Shown: piece after piece, positions 40,690-48,422 of the stretch
Layout: each line of letters opens with the position of its first letter
Position numbering within the stretch: position 1 is the first letter of the stretch
Source: Bradyrhizobium sp. Leo170
GTDB taxonomy: Bacteria > Pseudomonadota > Alphaproteobacteria > Rhizobiales > Xanthobacteraceae
NCBI RefSeq assembly: GCF_004296405.1
Contig: NZ_PSRR01000012.1
Span: 1-61,276 of the forward strand
Direction: 5' to 3'
Length of the DNA: 61,276 nt
Notes under the pieces: model-generated
The model's database searches: none
The model's input: the letters and a program-made list of their open reading frames with translations, nothing else
What the model was told of the DNA's origin: nothing
Program-made: the position numbers and the translations under genes

Positions 40690-40724
40690 AGCATGATCCG
40701 ATTCCGTCCAATCGGATCATGCTC
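40689..40724. terminator. Bidirectional hairpin between convergent genes
   Basis: Perfect 15-bp arms GAGCATGATCCGATT / AATCGGATCATGCTC around a 6-base loop, touching the esterase stop codon and 9 bases from the LysM stop. No T-run; a REP-like structure that can end both transcripts. Confidence 0.6.
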
Positions 40725-40732
40725 GATCGGTT

Positions 40733-41983
40733 TCAGTGCGTCGGCACGACGAAGATCTGGCCGGGATAGATCCGGTTGGGATTGCGGATCTGCTCCTTGT
40801 TCGCCCGGTAGATGACAGCATAGCGCTGCCCTGCGCCGAATGCGCGCTGGCTGATGCGCCAGAGGCTGTCACCGCGGGAGACGGTGGCGGTCGTGATCTT
40901 CTGCACCACCACGGCGGAGGGTGAGCCCTTGTCGGACGGAGCGGTCGTCTGGGCAGCGGCCAGCTTGGTCGCGGCGGCTTCCGAGGGCTTGGCCTGCGCC
41001 GGCAAGGAGGCGGTCGTCAGCGTGCCCGGAACGTTGAACGGCACCTCGGCACGCGCGCGGACGGCGCCGGAAGCAGCCTCCACCTCGTCCAGCCTGATCC
41101 GGTAATTGCCCGCCGCTACGCCGGCATTGATCGCGACCGAGAGACGTCCGTTGTCGTCCGACGTCACGGCGGTGACAAAGCTGTCGTTGAGATAGAGCCT
41201 CACCGCGGCGCCGGGGTGTGTGCGACCGCTGACACGGAGCTTTCCGCCCGGCTCGGTCTCGACCGCTTCCACGACGATCGCGCGCTCCGCTCCCGGCGTC
41301 GGGGCGGGATCCTGCGAGAGGACCTTCACAGGTTTATCCGGCGCTATCAGCGCCACGATCGGCTGCTCCTTCCCGGCGGGCTCGAGCGCCACCGCGACGC
41401 TCTGCTTGGACGCGGTCTCCTTGCCGTCGGGCTGCTTGACGCGCAGGGTTAGATCGTAATTCCCCGGCGGCAGCGGGCGCGGGATCATTGCGAATTGTCC
41501 CGATTGATCGGCGACGATGCGATCGTGCAGTTCGCCGTTGCGGAGCAGCTCCACCGTCGCACCCGGCGTCGCGCGGCCCGCGATCACGGCTTCGCCTGTT
41601 GGTTCGATGCGGACGACGTCGAACTCGGGCGTGCCCTCGCTGCTACCCGGCGCGGGAGGCAGGCCGGTAAGCGCCGTTGCGAGGTTCGCAGCCTCCGATT
41701 GCAGGGCCGACAGAGCCGATGGTGCCTGATCGCGCTTGCCCGATGCCGAATCCTGCGCTGCAGGCGCAGAAGTCGTGGCAGAGCTGGTGTCGACCGGTGG
41801 CGTTTGCCGCGCGGGAGGAATGAGGAAGAACAGCGCGACGACGCCGGCAATGGCAAATGCCAGCATCGGCACGACCATTCGGCTTATCGACGTGGCGCTC
41901 ATGATGTTCATCCGTTTGGCCGAATCGCTTGATGGCGCGAGGCGCAGCATGGCGGGAACAGTGCTCCCATCTGTTCGGTCCAT
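40733..41983 (-). CDS. LysM domain protein with Ig-like repeats, membrane-anchored
   Basis: A 416-residue protein. One transmembrane segment near residues 35-55 (MVVPMLAFAIAGVVALFFLI), a Pro/Ala/Ser linker, two Ig-like modules (FDVVRIEPTGEAVIAGRATP and IVVEAVETEPGGKLRVSGRT), and a C-terminal LysM domain (TVSRGDSLWRISQRAFGAGQ...IRNPNRIYPGQIFVVP). LysM binds peptidoglycan. The layout is that of periplasm-facing cell-wall proteins of rhizobia. ATG 41983 has GAAGG upstream; ATG 41902 just before the membrane segment is the alternative. Confidence 0.9.
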   Translation of the reverse strand: MDRTDGSTVPAMLRLAPSSDSAKRMNIMSATSISRMVVPMLAFAIAGVVALFFLIPPARQTPPVDTSSATTSAPAAQDSASGKRDQAPSALSALQSEAANLATALTGLPPAPGSSEGTPEFDVVRIEPTGEAVIAGRATPGATVELLRNGELHDRIVADQSGQFAMIPRPLPPGNYDLTLRVKQPDGKETASKQSVAVALEPAGKEQPIVALIAPDKPVKVLSQDPAPTPGAERAIVVEAVETEPGGKLRVSGRTHPGAAVRLYLNDSFVTAVTSDDNGRLSVAINAGVAAGNYRIRLDEVEAASGAVRARAEVPFNVPGTLTTASLPAQAKPSEAAATKLAAAQTTAPSDKGSPSAVVVQKITTATVSRGDSLWRISQRAFGAGQRYAVIYRANKEQIRNPNRIYPGQIFVVPTH

Positions 41984-42053
41984 CAAGTAGCCTTCAAGTA
42001 GCGTTAAGTAGCGTTGCGGATTGGTCAGCCGGGCTGACCTAATCGGCGCTTCC

Positions 42054-42728
42054 TCAGTGCCAATCCGCCAGATTGATCGCGAGTGCAATGGCCCCAACCA
42101 GGACTAGGCTCACCGCCCAGACCGTCTCCAGATTGAACCAGCTTCTCGCCACGTACCTCACGCCGAGATAACGATACACCAGCCACGCCAGGCATCCGCC
42201 GGCGCTGATCATGGCTGCGGTGTGGACCAGGGCGACCAGCAGCGCCATGGCGAGGTTCTGGTTGACGACGCCTGCCGCTGCCTCATGGCCATCATGGATG
42301 CCGGAGGGCAGGCAAAGCCCGAGATAGAGCGGCACGATCATCAGCCCGGCGCCATGGGCGATCGCGACCGCGAACGACCACAGGCCAAGTTGTGTCGGCG
42401 GTATCCGTGCTAGCGCGCGGGGATGGCGAGGCCTGAGCAGTCGCGCGACGCCGAAGGCGATGACGAGCAGGCTGGCGCCGGCCTGGATCGGGCGCTGCCA
42501 CTCCACCAGCGCGATCAGGAGCGCGAACGGCAGCAGCACCAGCAGCATCGCCAAGAGGTGACCGACCGACAGCGGCAACAGCGCACTGACGAGCGCGCGC
42601 GGGGATTTCTCCATCAGGCCCGCGGCGACCGCGAGCGGCCAGCCCATGCCGGGATTGATCCCGTGATAGAGGCCGCTCGCGACGATGCCAAGCCAGAGCC
42701 AGAGGATGGGCGAACCTGCTTCGTTCAA
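42054..42728 (-). CDS. Polytopic membrane protein, NicO/UreH-like, coupled to SBP56 gene
   Basis: A 224-residue protein with about six hydrophobic helices. The first holds LGIVASGLYHGINPGMGWPL, which resembles the HxxxPGH-type metal-binding signature of NicO/RcnA/UreH metal transporters; SVGHLLAMLLVLLPFALLIA adds another helix with His, and AHGAGLMIVPLYLGLCLPSG a third. The start overlaps the stop of the methanethiol oxidase gene by 4 bp, so the two are made together. A role in supplying copper or another metal to that enzyme is a reasonable inference; family membership is only moderately sure. Confidence 0.65.
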   Translation of the reverse strand: MNEAGSPILWLWLGIVASGLYHGINPGMGWPLAVAAGLMEKSPRALVSALLPLSVGHLLAMLLVLLPFALLIALVEWQRPIQAGASLLVIAFGVARLLRPRHPRALARIPPTQLGLWSFAVAIAHGAGLMIVPLYLGLCLPSGIHDGHEAAAGVVNQNLAMALLVALVHTAAMISAGGCLAWLVYRYLGVRYVARSWFNLETVWAVSLVLVGAIALAINLADWH

Positions 42729-44131
42729 TTCCAGACCGACGGATAGCAGAAGGAGTCCGTCGAGCAGTCGCCGCCTTCAAGGCGGATCTGATGCGCCCGG
42801 TAGCCATCGGGGAAGCTCACGAAGTAATCGCGGGCGAGCTCCAGTCCGCCCTGCGGCCCGACATTGGCCATCACCTTCGCGCCCGGCACGCCGTCGGGAT
42901 AGAACTGGTCATCCCAGCTCGAGTAGAGCGAGTTGGTCCAGTACACCCGCTTGCCGTCGCGGCTGATCTCGACCATCTGCGGACCGCCGGCGAAAGCCTT
43001 TCCGTTGGGATGAGGCGTGCGGCGCGCGATGCCGCCGACATGCACGGAGCCGGCAAGCTTCGGCTTCCTGGGATCGCGGACGTCGTATTGGCGCATCTCG
43101 CCGGTGCCCCAGCAGGCGACGTAGAGAAAGCGATCGTCCATCGACAGATCGATGTCGGTCACCAGCGGCGGCACCGCGCCAAAGCCCTGCAACAACGGCG
43201 GCAGTTTTTCCTTTGGCGCGGGTTCGGCGGGAATCGTCGCCGTCTTCTCGATGTGGAACTTGCCGCCCTCGCGCCACCAGGTCCAGATCGAGCCTTCGAG
43301 ATTGGTGGTGTCGACGACGACGCCGGCGAAGCCATATTCCCTGACCGGATCATGCGCAGGACGTATCTCAAGCGCCATCTGGTGGTTGGCGCCGAGATCG
43401 ATGGTCTGCACGTTGCGGCGGGCGCGAAGGTCCCAGAAATGCAGCCTGTGGCCGTATTTGTTCGACAGCAGATCTCCCGGGACGATGCCGTTCTCGAATT
43501 GTGGCGGCAGCCCCCACTCGCTGCTCACCATGTAGTCGCGCGGCAGATTCCACCAGAAGTCATAATGCAGCGTCTGCGGGCCGCGATCGATCTCCCAGCG
43601 CCCGAGCACGTCGAAGCTCTCGCAATCCATGATGAAGATGCCGGGAGGCCCCTTGGTGCCATCCTTGCCGCTGCCGCCGAGCGTCGAGACATAAATGCCG
43701 TCCGGCCCGCAATGGATCGTGTGCGGCCGCGAATAGCCGGTCTTGTCGAACACTTCCTCGGGCTCGATGATCTTGTGCAGCTTCGCCTTCGTCGGATCTG
43801 GCTTCGTATCGACGATATAGATCCGCGAGGACCGTAGTCCCGGGATGATGAGATAGCGGCGTTCGACAAAGGCGTGTCCCGCGAGCGGCGACAGCGCGGA
43901 GGAGCAGGCGTTCCAGCCGAAATGATGGAATTCATCGCCCTTGTTCGGCATCGTCACGGTATGGACGATCTGGCTGTAGGTCTTTGAGCCCGGCTTGACG
44001 TCGATCACCGCGAGCGCGTCGGGCTTCGAGAAATCGGGGCTGAGCAACAGCGTGTAGGCAAAATCCTCCGGCGGCGCTTCCATGGCAAGCTTCGGCGACG
44101 CATGGAACGTGGGGTCCGGTCTCATCGTCAT
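42725..44131 (-). CDS. Selenium-binding protein 56 / methanethiol oxidase family
   Basis: A 468-residue beta-propeller protein. Diagnostic stretches: LLLSPDFSKPDALAVIDVKP, GDEFHHFGWNACSSAL, RPHTIHCGPDGIYVSTLGG, WNLPRDYMVSSEWG, HFWDLRARRNVQTIDLGANH, FLYVACWGTGEMRQYDVRDP, HPNGKAFAGGPQMVEISRDG. This is SELENBP1/MtoX, a copper enzyme oxidising methanethiol to formaldehyde, H2S and H2O2 in known members. There is no obvious export signal at the listed start. Followed by the coupled membrane protein; no SCO1 or MauG gene beside it. Confidence 0.92.
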   Translation of the reverse strand: MTMRPDPTFHASPKLAMEAPPEDFAYTLLLSPDFSKPDALAVIDVKPGSKTYSQIVHTVTMPNKGDEFHHFGWNACSSALSPLAGHAFVERRYLIIPGLRSSRIYIVDTKPDPTKAKLHKIIEPEEVFDKTGYSRPHTIHCGPDGIYVSTLGGSGKDGTKGPPGIFIMDCESFDVLGRWEIDRGPQTLHYDFWWNLPRDYMVSSEWGLPPQFENGIVPGDLLSNKYGHRLHFWDLRARRNVQTIDLGANHQMALEIRPAHDPVREYGFAGVVVDTTNLEGSIWTWWREGGKFHIEKTATIPAEPAPKEKLPPLLQGFGAVPPLVTDIDLSMDDRFLYVACWGTGEMRQYDVRDPRKPKLAGSVHVGGIARRTPHPNGKAFAGGPQMVEISRDGKRVYWTNSLYSSWDDQFYPDGVPGAKVMANVGPQGGLELARDYFVSFPDGYRAHQIRLEGGDCSTDSFCYPSVWN

Positions 44132-44334
44132 GACTTCCTCCGGGTTATGTCGGCTTGCGCCAGCGGCTCGGACGCGCGGAGCGAGGGTGGCAGCTTGCGT
44201 TGGGACTTGCGATCAGGACTCCGCGGGCGAGGGTTGGCAAAGCCAGCTTACGGCATCGCGCGCCCGCTAGGAATATGCTTGCGGGCACACTCGCGACATT
44301 CTGCCGTGAATGGAGACGGGTAGTATCGTAATAT
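44132..44334. other. Promoter-side intergenic region of the methanethiol oxidase gene
   Basis: No gene. Together with the inverted repeat to its right it separates two divergent genes. No clear sigma consensus was found. Confidence 0.35.
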
Positions 44335-44425
44335 CGTAGCCCGGGTGAAGCGCAGCGTAACCCGGGGCCACTTGCACACGCTGATGCAAACACCCGGGTT
44401 ACGCTGGCGCTCCACCCGGGCTACG
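44335..44425 (+). repeat. Long inverted repeat (CCCGGGT family)
   Basis: Arms CGTAGCCCGGGTG...AGCGTAACCCGGG and CCCGGGTTACGCT...CACCCGGGCTACG flank a 26-base centre. A near-perfect 32-bp palindrome of a type scattered between genes in this genus. Non-coding. Confidence 0.75.
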
Positions 44426-44584
44426 AGGCTCGAACTTGATAATCCCTAAGCCATTTCCGTCGTCAATTCGAAGGTTGGTTGCTAAGAGCCGAGCCTGCGT
44501 TCATTCGGGCTCGATCTCACCCGGATTTCAATCTATGATTGATAAAAGCAGAGTTCGGCGACAGGCGTGAACCGGGAGGGTCCA

Positions 44585-46135
44585 ATGCGTTTCAAAATGC
44601 TGACGCTTGTCGCGTTAGTCGCGAGCTTGCAGTCCTTTGGCGCATTCAACCGGCCCGCTGCGGCAACTGACGATGAAGGTCCCCGGGAAGTCCTCTGGCC
44701 GACAAAATCCTGGCAGACGTCGAGCCCCGAAGAACAGGGGATGGACTCGGCGAGTCTTGTCCGGCTGATAGAGCACGTCGGCACTTATCAGCAGGACAGC
44801 CTGACGATCATTCGCCACGGAAAGATCGTAGCTGATGTCTACTACGCTCCGTACATCGCCGGGGTCAGCCACGATTTGAGATCAGTGACCAAGAGCGTCG
44901 TCGGCACGCTGACCGCTATTGAGCTGCAAAAGGGCGACCTTGATAGCGTTGATCACCCGGTCATCGATCTGTTTTCAGACAAGCAAATCCAGGACGTCGA
45001 TGACCGGAAAAAGGCGATGACGGTGCAAAGCCTTCTCGACATGACATCGGGCATCGAATGGCTGGAGAAGGCCTATCGCCCCGGCGAGACAATCATGAAG
45101 ATGTACGAAAGCCCCGATCGGACAGCCTTCGTGCTGAACCAGCCGATGGCTGGCGCGCCCGGCGCCAGTTTCAACTACAATGGTGGCAACCCGTATCTGC
45201 TGTCCGCGCTCATCAACAGGAAGTCCGGGCAGAGCGCCCTTGATTTTGCAAAGAAGGAACTGTTCGAACCGCTGGGCATCCACAGCGCCCGATGGGGAAA
45301 TGTGGATGCGCAGGGTGTGTCGGACGGCGAAGCGGGCCTGTATCTCGCGCCTCACGATATGGCCAGGATCGGATACCTGTATCTTCACAACGGGCAGTGG
45401 GAAGGAAAACAGCTTATCCCGGCTTCATGGGTCGAGAGGGCGAAGTCCGGGCCCGTGGCCGCGACGTTTGGATTCCGCTACGGAAACCTGTGGTGGTCGT
45501 ATCCCGAAAAGGGCGCCTACATGGCGCGCGGCCGGCATTCGCAATTGATCCTCATCATACCGAGGCTCGATGTTATCGTCGTTATGACCGGAGCCCTGCG
45601 GGACACCGAATTCTATTCGGCCTCCGGGCTGATCGACGACATTTCAAACGCGGTCAAATCCGATAAGCCGCTGCCCGAGGATCCCATCGCCAAGGCGTTG
45701 TTGACTGAAGCGATACGTCGAGCCGCGACGGAAAAACCATGCGCCATCGGCGGCACGCCAGAGCTGGCCAAGGCGGTTTCGGGAAAGGTCTATCATTTCT
45801 TCGACAACAGGCTGCGGTTGAAAAGCTTCACGCTGAATTTCTACGAGTCGGATTCCTCATGGGTCATCACGACCTATACCGACAAGGGAAACGGCCGGTT
45901 TACAGGATTGGTCGGCCTAGATGGATTCTATCGCAAGAGCCCTCCGGCGCAGTATGGGATCAATGCCGCAAGAGGACGCTGGACCAGCGAAGATACGTTT
46001 GTGATGGAGCGCCGGATCCTGGGCCATGGCGAAATCCAGACCTGGGCGCTGACCTTCGACGGCGACAAAGTGAAGGTGAATTTCGAAAACACCGACGGCT
46101 TCAAGGCGGAGCTGCAAGGCGAGAGCACCGAGTAA
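44585..46135 (+). CDS. Exported beta-lactamase-fold serine hydrolase
   Basis: A 516-residue protein. ATG 44585 with GGGAGGG upstream; signal peptide MRFKMLTLVALVASLQSFGA. Class C beta-lactamase/esterase motifs: DLRSVTKSVVGTLTA (Ser-x-x-Lys), FNYNGGNPYLLSALI (Tyr-x-Asn-like), and ARGRHSQ as the third motif. The C-terminal 130 residues form an extra beta domain (DNRLRLKSFTLNFYESDSSW). Substrate unknown: such proteins act as esterases, DD-peptidases or 6-aminohexanoate-type hydrolases in the periplasm. Confidence 0.88.
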   Translation: MRFKMLTLVALVASLQSFGAFNRPAAATDDEGPREVLWPTKSWQTSSPEEQGMDSASLVRLIEHVGTYQQDSLTIIRHGKIVADVYYAPYIAGVSHDLRSVTKSVVGTLTAIELQKGDLDSVDHPVIDLFSDKQIQDVDDRKKAMTVQSLLDMTSGIEWLEKAYRPGETIMKMYESPDRTAFVLNQPMAGAPGASFNYNGGNPYLLSALINRKSGQSALDFAKKELFEPLGIHSARWGNVDAQGVSDGEAGLYLAPHDMARIGYLYLHNGQWEGKQLIPASWVERAKSGPVAATFGFRYGNLWWSYPEKGAYMARGRHSQLILIIPRLDVIVVMTGALRDTEFYSASGLIDDISNAVKSDKPLPEDPIAKALLTEAIRRAATEKPCAIGGTPELAKAVSGKVYHFFDNRLRLKSFTLNFYESDSSWVITTYTDKGNGRFTGLVGLDGFYRKSPPAQYGINAARGRWTSEDTFVMERRILGHGEIQTWALTFDGDKVKVNFENTDGFKAELQGESTE

Positions 46136-46299
46136 ATGCAGCCCGCTGCGAGGGCGGGGCCCGATCCTGCAACAGATGGAGCGCCCCAAGCCGCGCGATG
46201 TGTCCGTCGAATATCGGAAGTGGGTATTCGCGTCGGTGTGGTCGACGAGACGGTCATGACTATCTCGCCGACCAAGGAGCCGATTCGGTCCGTTCAGCG

Positions 46300-46512
46300 T
46301 CACGACAGGGACTGCGCGACGCCGGTCCGGCGGCCAAGCCTGGATATTTCGACCGGAGTGATTTCTCCATCGAGCCAGTCTTGCTCGCGCGCCAGGGCCC
46401 TCCAGGAATCTTCCAAGCGCTTGAAGTAAGTTTTCGTCTGTTTGTCAGTTGTGCGCTTTGCAAGCTTTGAACAGATCACCGCGTTATCCAAAAGATGCTG
46501 CGACTGCTTCAT
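46300..46512 (-). CDS. Small helical conserved protein (70 aa)
   Basis: MKQSQHLLDNAVICSKLAKR, then TYFKRLEDSWRALAREQDWL, a short two-helix protein recognisable from Bradyrhizobium. GGGAGG lies nine bases before ATG 46512. Function unknown; a pair of perfect palindromes lies 62-98 bases upstream. Confidence 0.75.
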   Translation of the reverse strand: MKQSQHLLDNAVICSKLAKRTTDKQTKTYFKRLEDSWRALAREQDWLDGEITPVEISRLGRRTGVAQSLS

Positions 46513-46573
46513 GGAAAGTCCTCCCGTTTCGAAAGAAACGTAGGCGATCGGCAAGGCCATTCAACGAAACTTC

Positions 46574-46610
46574 CGTGACCATTTGGTCACGCTCATGAAC
46601 ACTTGTTCAT
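46574..46610. promoter_or_regulatory. Two adjacent perfect palindromes (TetR-like operators)
   Basis: CGTGACCA-TT-TGGTCACG (46574-46591) and ATGAACA-CT-TGTTCAT (46595-46610), three bases apart. The second has the TGAACAnnTGTTCA form usual for TetR/AcrR operators. They lie between the divergent 70-residue and DUF992 genes; no TetR gene is in the window. Confidence 0.6.
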
Positions 46611-46773
46611 CGTGAGCTTGCAGTCGCGGGCAAGCAAATGAAGTCAATCACGGCTCCGATGTCTCACGCAGCGATTTCCGAACGCGCTTACATCTCGACT
46701 TTGCGAGGAGCGGGAACATCGCGATATTGGCCGCGTTGAGGGGCCATCGGAATGCGTCAATGGAAGGCCGCCT

Positions 46774-47304
46774 ATGAACAAAGCAACGCTGAACAGAACA
46801 ACGCTGAATGATTTCGCAACCGCATGCGTCCTGGCGCTCGCGCTCGGCATCGTCCCGGGCACGGCACAGGAGGCCGGGCGAACGAAGGTCGGCACGCTCA
46901 CCTGCAGCATATCACCCGGGGTTGGAATGATCGTCGGGGGACAGCGGCAACTGAGCTGCATCCTTACGTCGGCGAAGGGCAGGGCACGCGAGCCTTATGA
47001 TGGCACCGTCAGCACGCTCGGAATCGACATTGGCGCCACGTCCGGCGGCCAACTGACATGGGCGGTTTTTGCGCCGACAACACTGCGCCGCGGCGCGTTG
47101 GCGGGAACCTATGTGGGTGCGACCGCCGGCGGCACAGTTGGCGCCGGCGTGGGCGCCAACGTCCTGGTCGGAGGCTCGGACCGCACGGTCACCTTGCAGC
47201 CGGTGTCCGTGCAGGCGCAGACCGGCCTGAACATTGCCGCGGGCGTCTCCAATATGGAGCTGCGGCCGGCCGCTGCGCCGCCCGCCCGGCGCAGGGCTCA
47301 GTGA
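46774..47304 (+). CDS. DUF992 domain exported protein
   Basis: A 176-residue protein with N-terminal signal (DFATACVLALALGIVPGTAQ). The DUF992 hallmark is visible: KVGTLTCSISPGVGMIVGGQ, RQLSCILTSAKGRAREPYDG, TLGIDIGATSGGQLTWAVFA, and GTYVGATAGGTVGAGVGANV, a glycine-rich stretch, then VSVQAQTGLNIAAGVSNMEL. Two cysteines probably form a disulfide. Periplasmic or outer-membrane-associated, function unknown, widespread in Rhizobiales. Confidence 0.9.
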   Translation: MNKATLNRTTLNDFATACVLALALGIVPGTAQEAGRTKVGTLTCSISPGVGMIVGGQRQLSCILTSAKGRAREPYDGTVSTLGIDIGATSGGQLTWAVFAPTTLRRGALAGTYVGATAGGTVGAGVGANVLVGGSDRTVTLQPVSVQAQTGLNIAAGVSNMELRPAAAPPARRRAQ

Positions 47305-47320
47305 CTGGTATAGGCCCGGC

Positions 47321-48115
47321 TCATGGCTTAGTGCCGGCGTCCGTGTTCCGGAATGCCTTCTCTCCGGCATCGGACACTTCGACCCACTTCTTGTCGGGCG
47401 CGGCGTCGGCGACGTAGTTGTCGTGCCAGTTCCACCACTTGTAGGTGGGGGTCTGGGGATAGCCTTCGGGCGAGTCCTCCCAGACCTCCTGCCGGCCCAG
47501 CGGCGTGATGTCGAGGTAGTTCCAGGTGCCTCCCATCTGCTCGTCGCCGCGGTTGTTGATGAAGTAGGTGCGGAACACGCGGTCATCGTCGCGGTAGAAC
47601 ACGTTGGTGCCGTGCCACTCGTTCACGCCGAAGTCGGCGTCGAAGCTGTCCGTGATGGTGAACCATGGCATCTGCCATCCCATCCGCGCCTTCAGCCGCG
47701 TGATGTCCGCCTGCGGCGCGCGTGAGACAAAGACGAGGGTGGTGTCACGGGCGTTCAGGTGGGCGAGGTGGGCGACCTGGTCGGCCACCATGGAGCAGCC
47801 CCGGCAGGCGTGGTCGGGCCAGCCGAACACGCCTGGCTCGAAGAAGGCGCGATAGACGATGAGCTGACGCCGGCCGTCGAACAGGTCGAGCAGGCTGGCC
47901 TTGCCCGCGGGCCCCTGGAACGCATACGCCTTTTCCACGGCCATCCACGGCATGCGCCGGCGCTCGGCGGCGAGCGCGTCACGGGCGCGGGTCTGTGCTT
48001 TCTCCTTCGCGAGCAACTGCTGGCGGGCCGCTTCCCACTCCTGCGGCGATACGACCGGTGGTGCGTGCATGGCGGGCTGGCCGCCTTTCCGTCCGTACTC
48101 TGTCGATGTGTTCAT
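47321..48115 (-). CDS. DUF899 family thioredoxin-like protein
   Basis: A 264-residue protein starting MNTSTEYGRKGGQPAMHAPP with AGGAGGT upstream. DUF899 features: VVSPQEWEAARQQLLAKEKA, RDALAAERRRMPWM, LLDLFDGRRQLIVYRAFFEP, HACRGCSMVADQVAHLAHLN (CxxC in a thioredoxin fold), TTLVFVSRAPQADITRLKAR and FRTYFINNRGDEQMGGTWNY. Cytoplasmic; proposed redox or chaperone-like role in this family is not established. A truncated second copy lies at 51279-51685. Confidence 0.92.
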   Translation of the reverse strand: MNTSTEYGRKGGQPAMHAPPVVSPQEWEAARQQLLAKEKAQTRARDALAAERRRMPWMAVEKAYAFQGPAGKASLLDLFDGRRQLIVYRAFFEPGVFGWPDHACRGCSMVADQVAHLAHLNARDTTLVFVSRAPQADITRLKARMGWQMPWFTITDSFDADFGVNEWHGTNVFYRDDDRVFRTYFINNRGDEQMGGTWNYLDITPLGRQEVWEDSPEGYPQTPTYKWWNWHDNYVADAAPDKKWVEVSDAGEKAFRNTDAGTKP

Positions 48116-48270
48116 GGCTCTTGAAACCTCCTGGATTTGGCCGAATTCGCGCGCCTCGTGGCGCGAGGCGCGTTTCCATTCGCCGCTCATGGCTCGTCGT
48201 TGGTCATGAGCCAGCTTGGCACCGGAGATCGAACGGTGGGAGTAACAAGTGTGGCGCTATTTGGTTCGAG
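47709..48270 (-). repeat. Source copy of a 0.55-kb duplication
   Basis: Covers the 5' half and upstream 155 bases of the DUF899 gene and is about 92% identical to 51279-51815. It contains a GCGCCTCG/CGAGGCGC hairpin upstream of the gene and, unlike the other copy, about 26 extra bases ending in CTCATG/CATGAG inverted repeats near 48187-48213. Confidence 0.8.
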
Positions 48271-48422
48271 CTGACAGCGGACATAGCGATGGTTTGACCG
48301 ATTTTCAGCTCGGACGCACGTGCGGGCGATGATATCGCAAACAGCATCTCAAGGGATCGCGCACGATCGGCGGCGTGCAAGCCGTGTGCGATTCAAAGGC
48401 CCAACCGGCGGCTTAAGCTCAG
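48271..48422. other. Intergenic region upstream of DUF899 gene
   Basis: Together with 48116-48270 this forms 307 non-coding bases between the alcohol dehydrogenase stop and the DUF899 start. It holds the duplicated leader with a hairpin; nothing else recognised. Confidence 0.4.

Noticed and set aside
42791..43837. 348-codon plus-strand frame opposite the methanethiol oxidase gene
   Set aside because: Shadow frame; amino acid composition typical of antisense to a high-GC gene.
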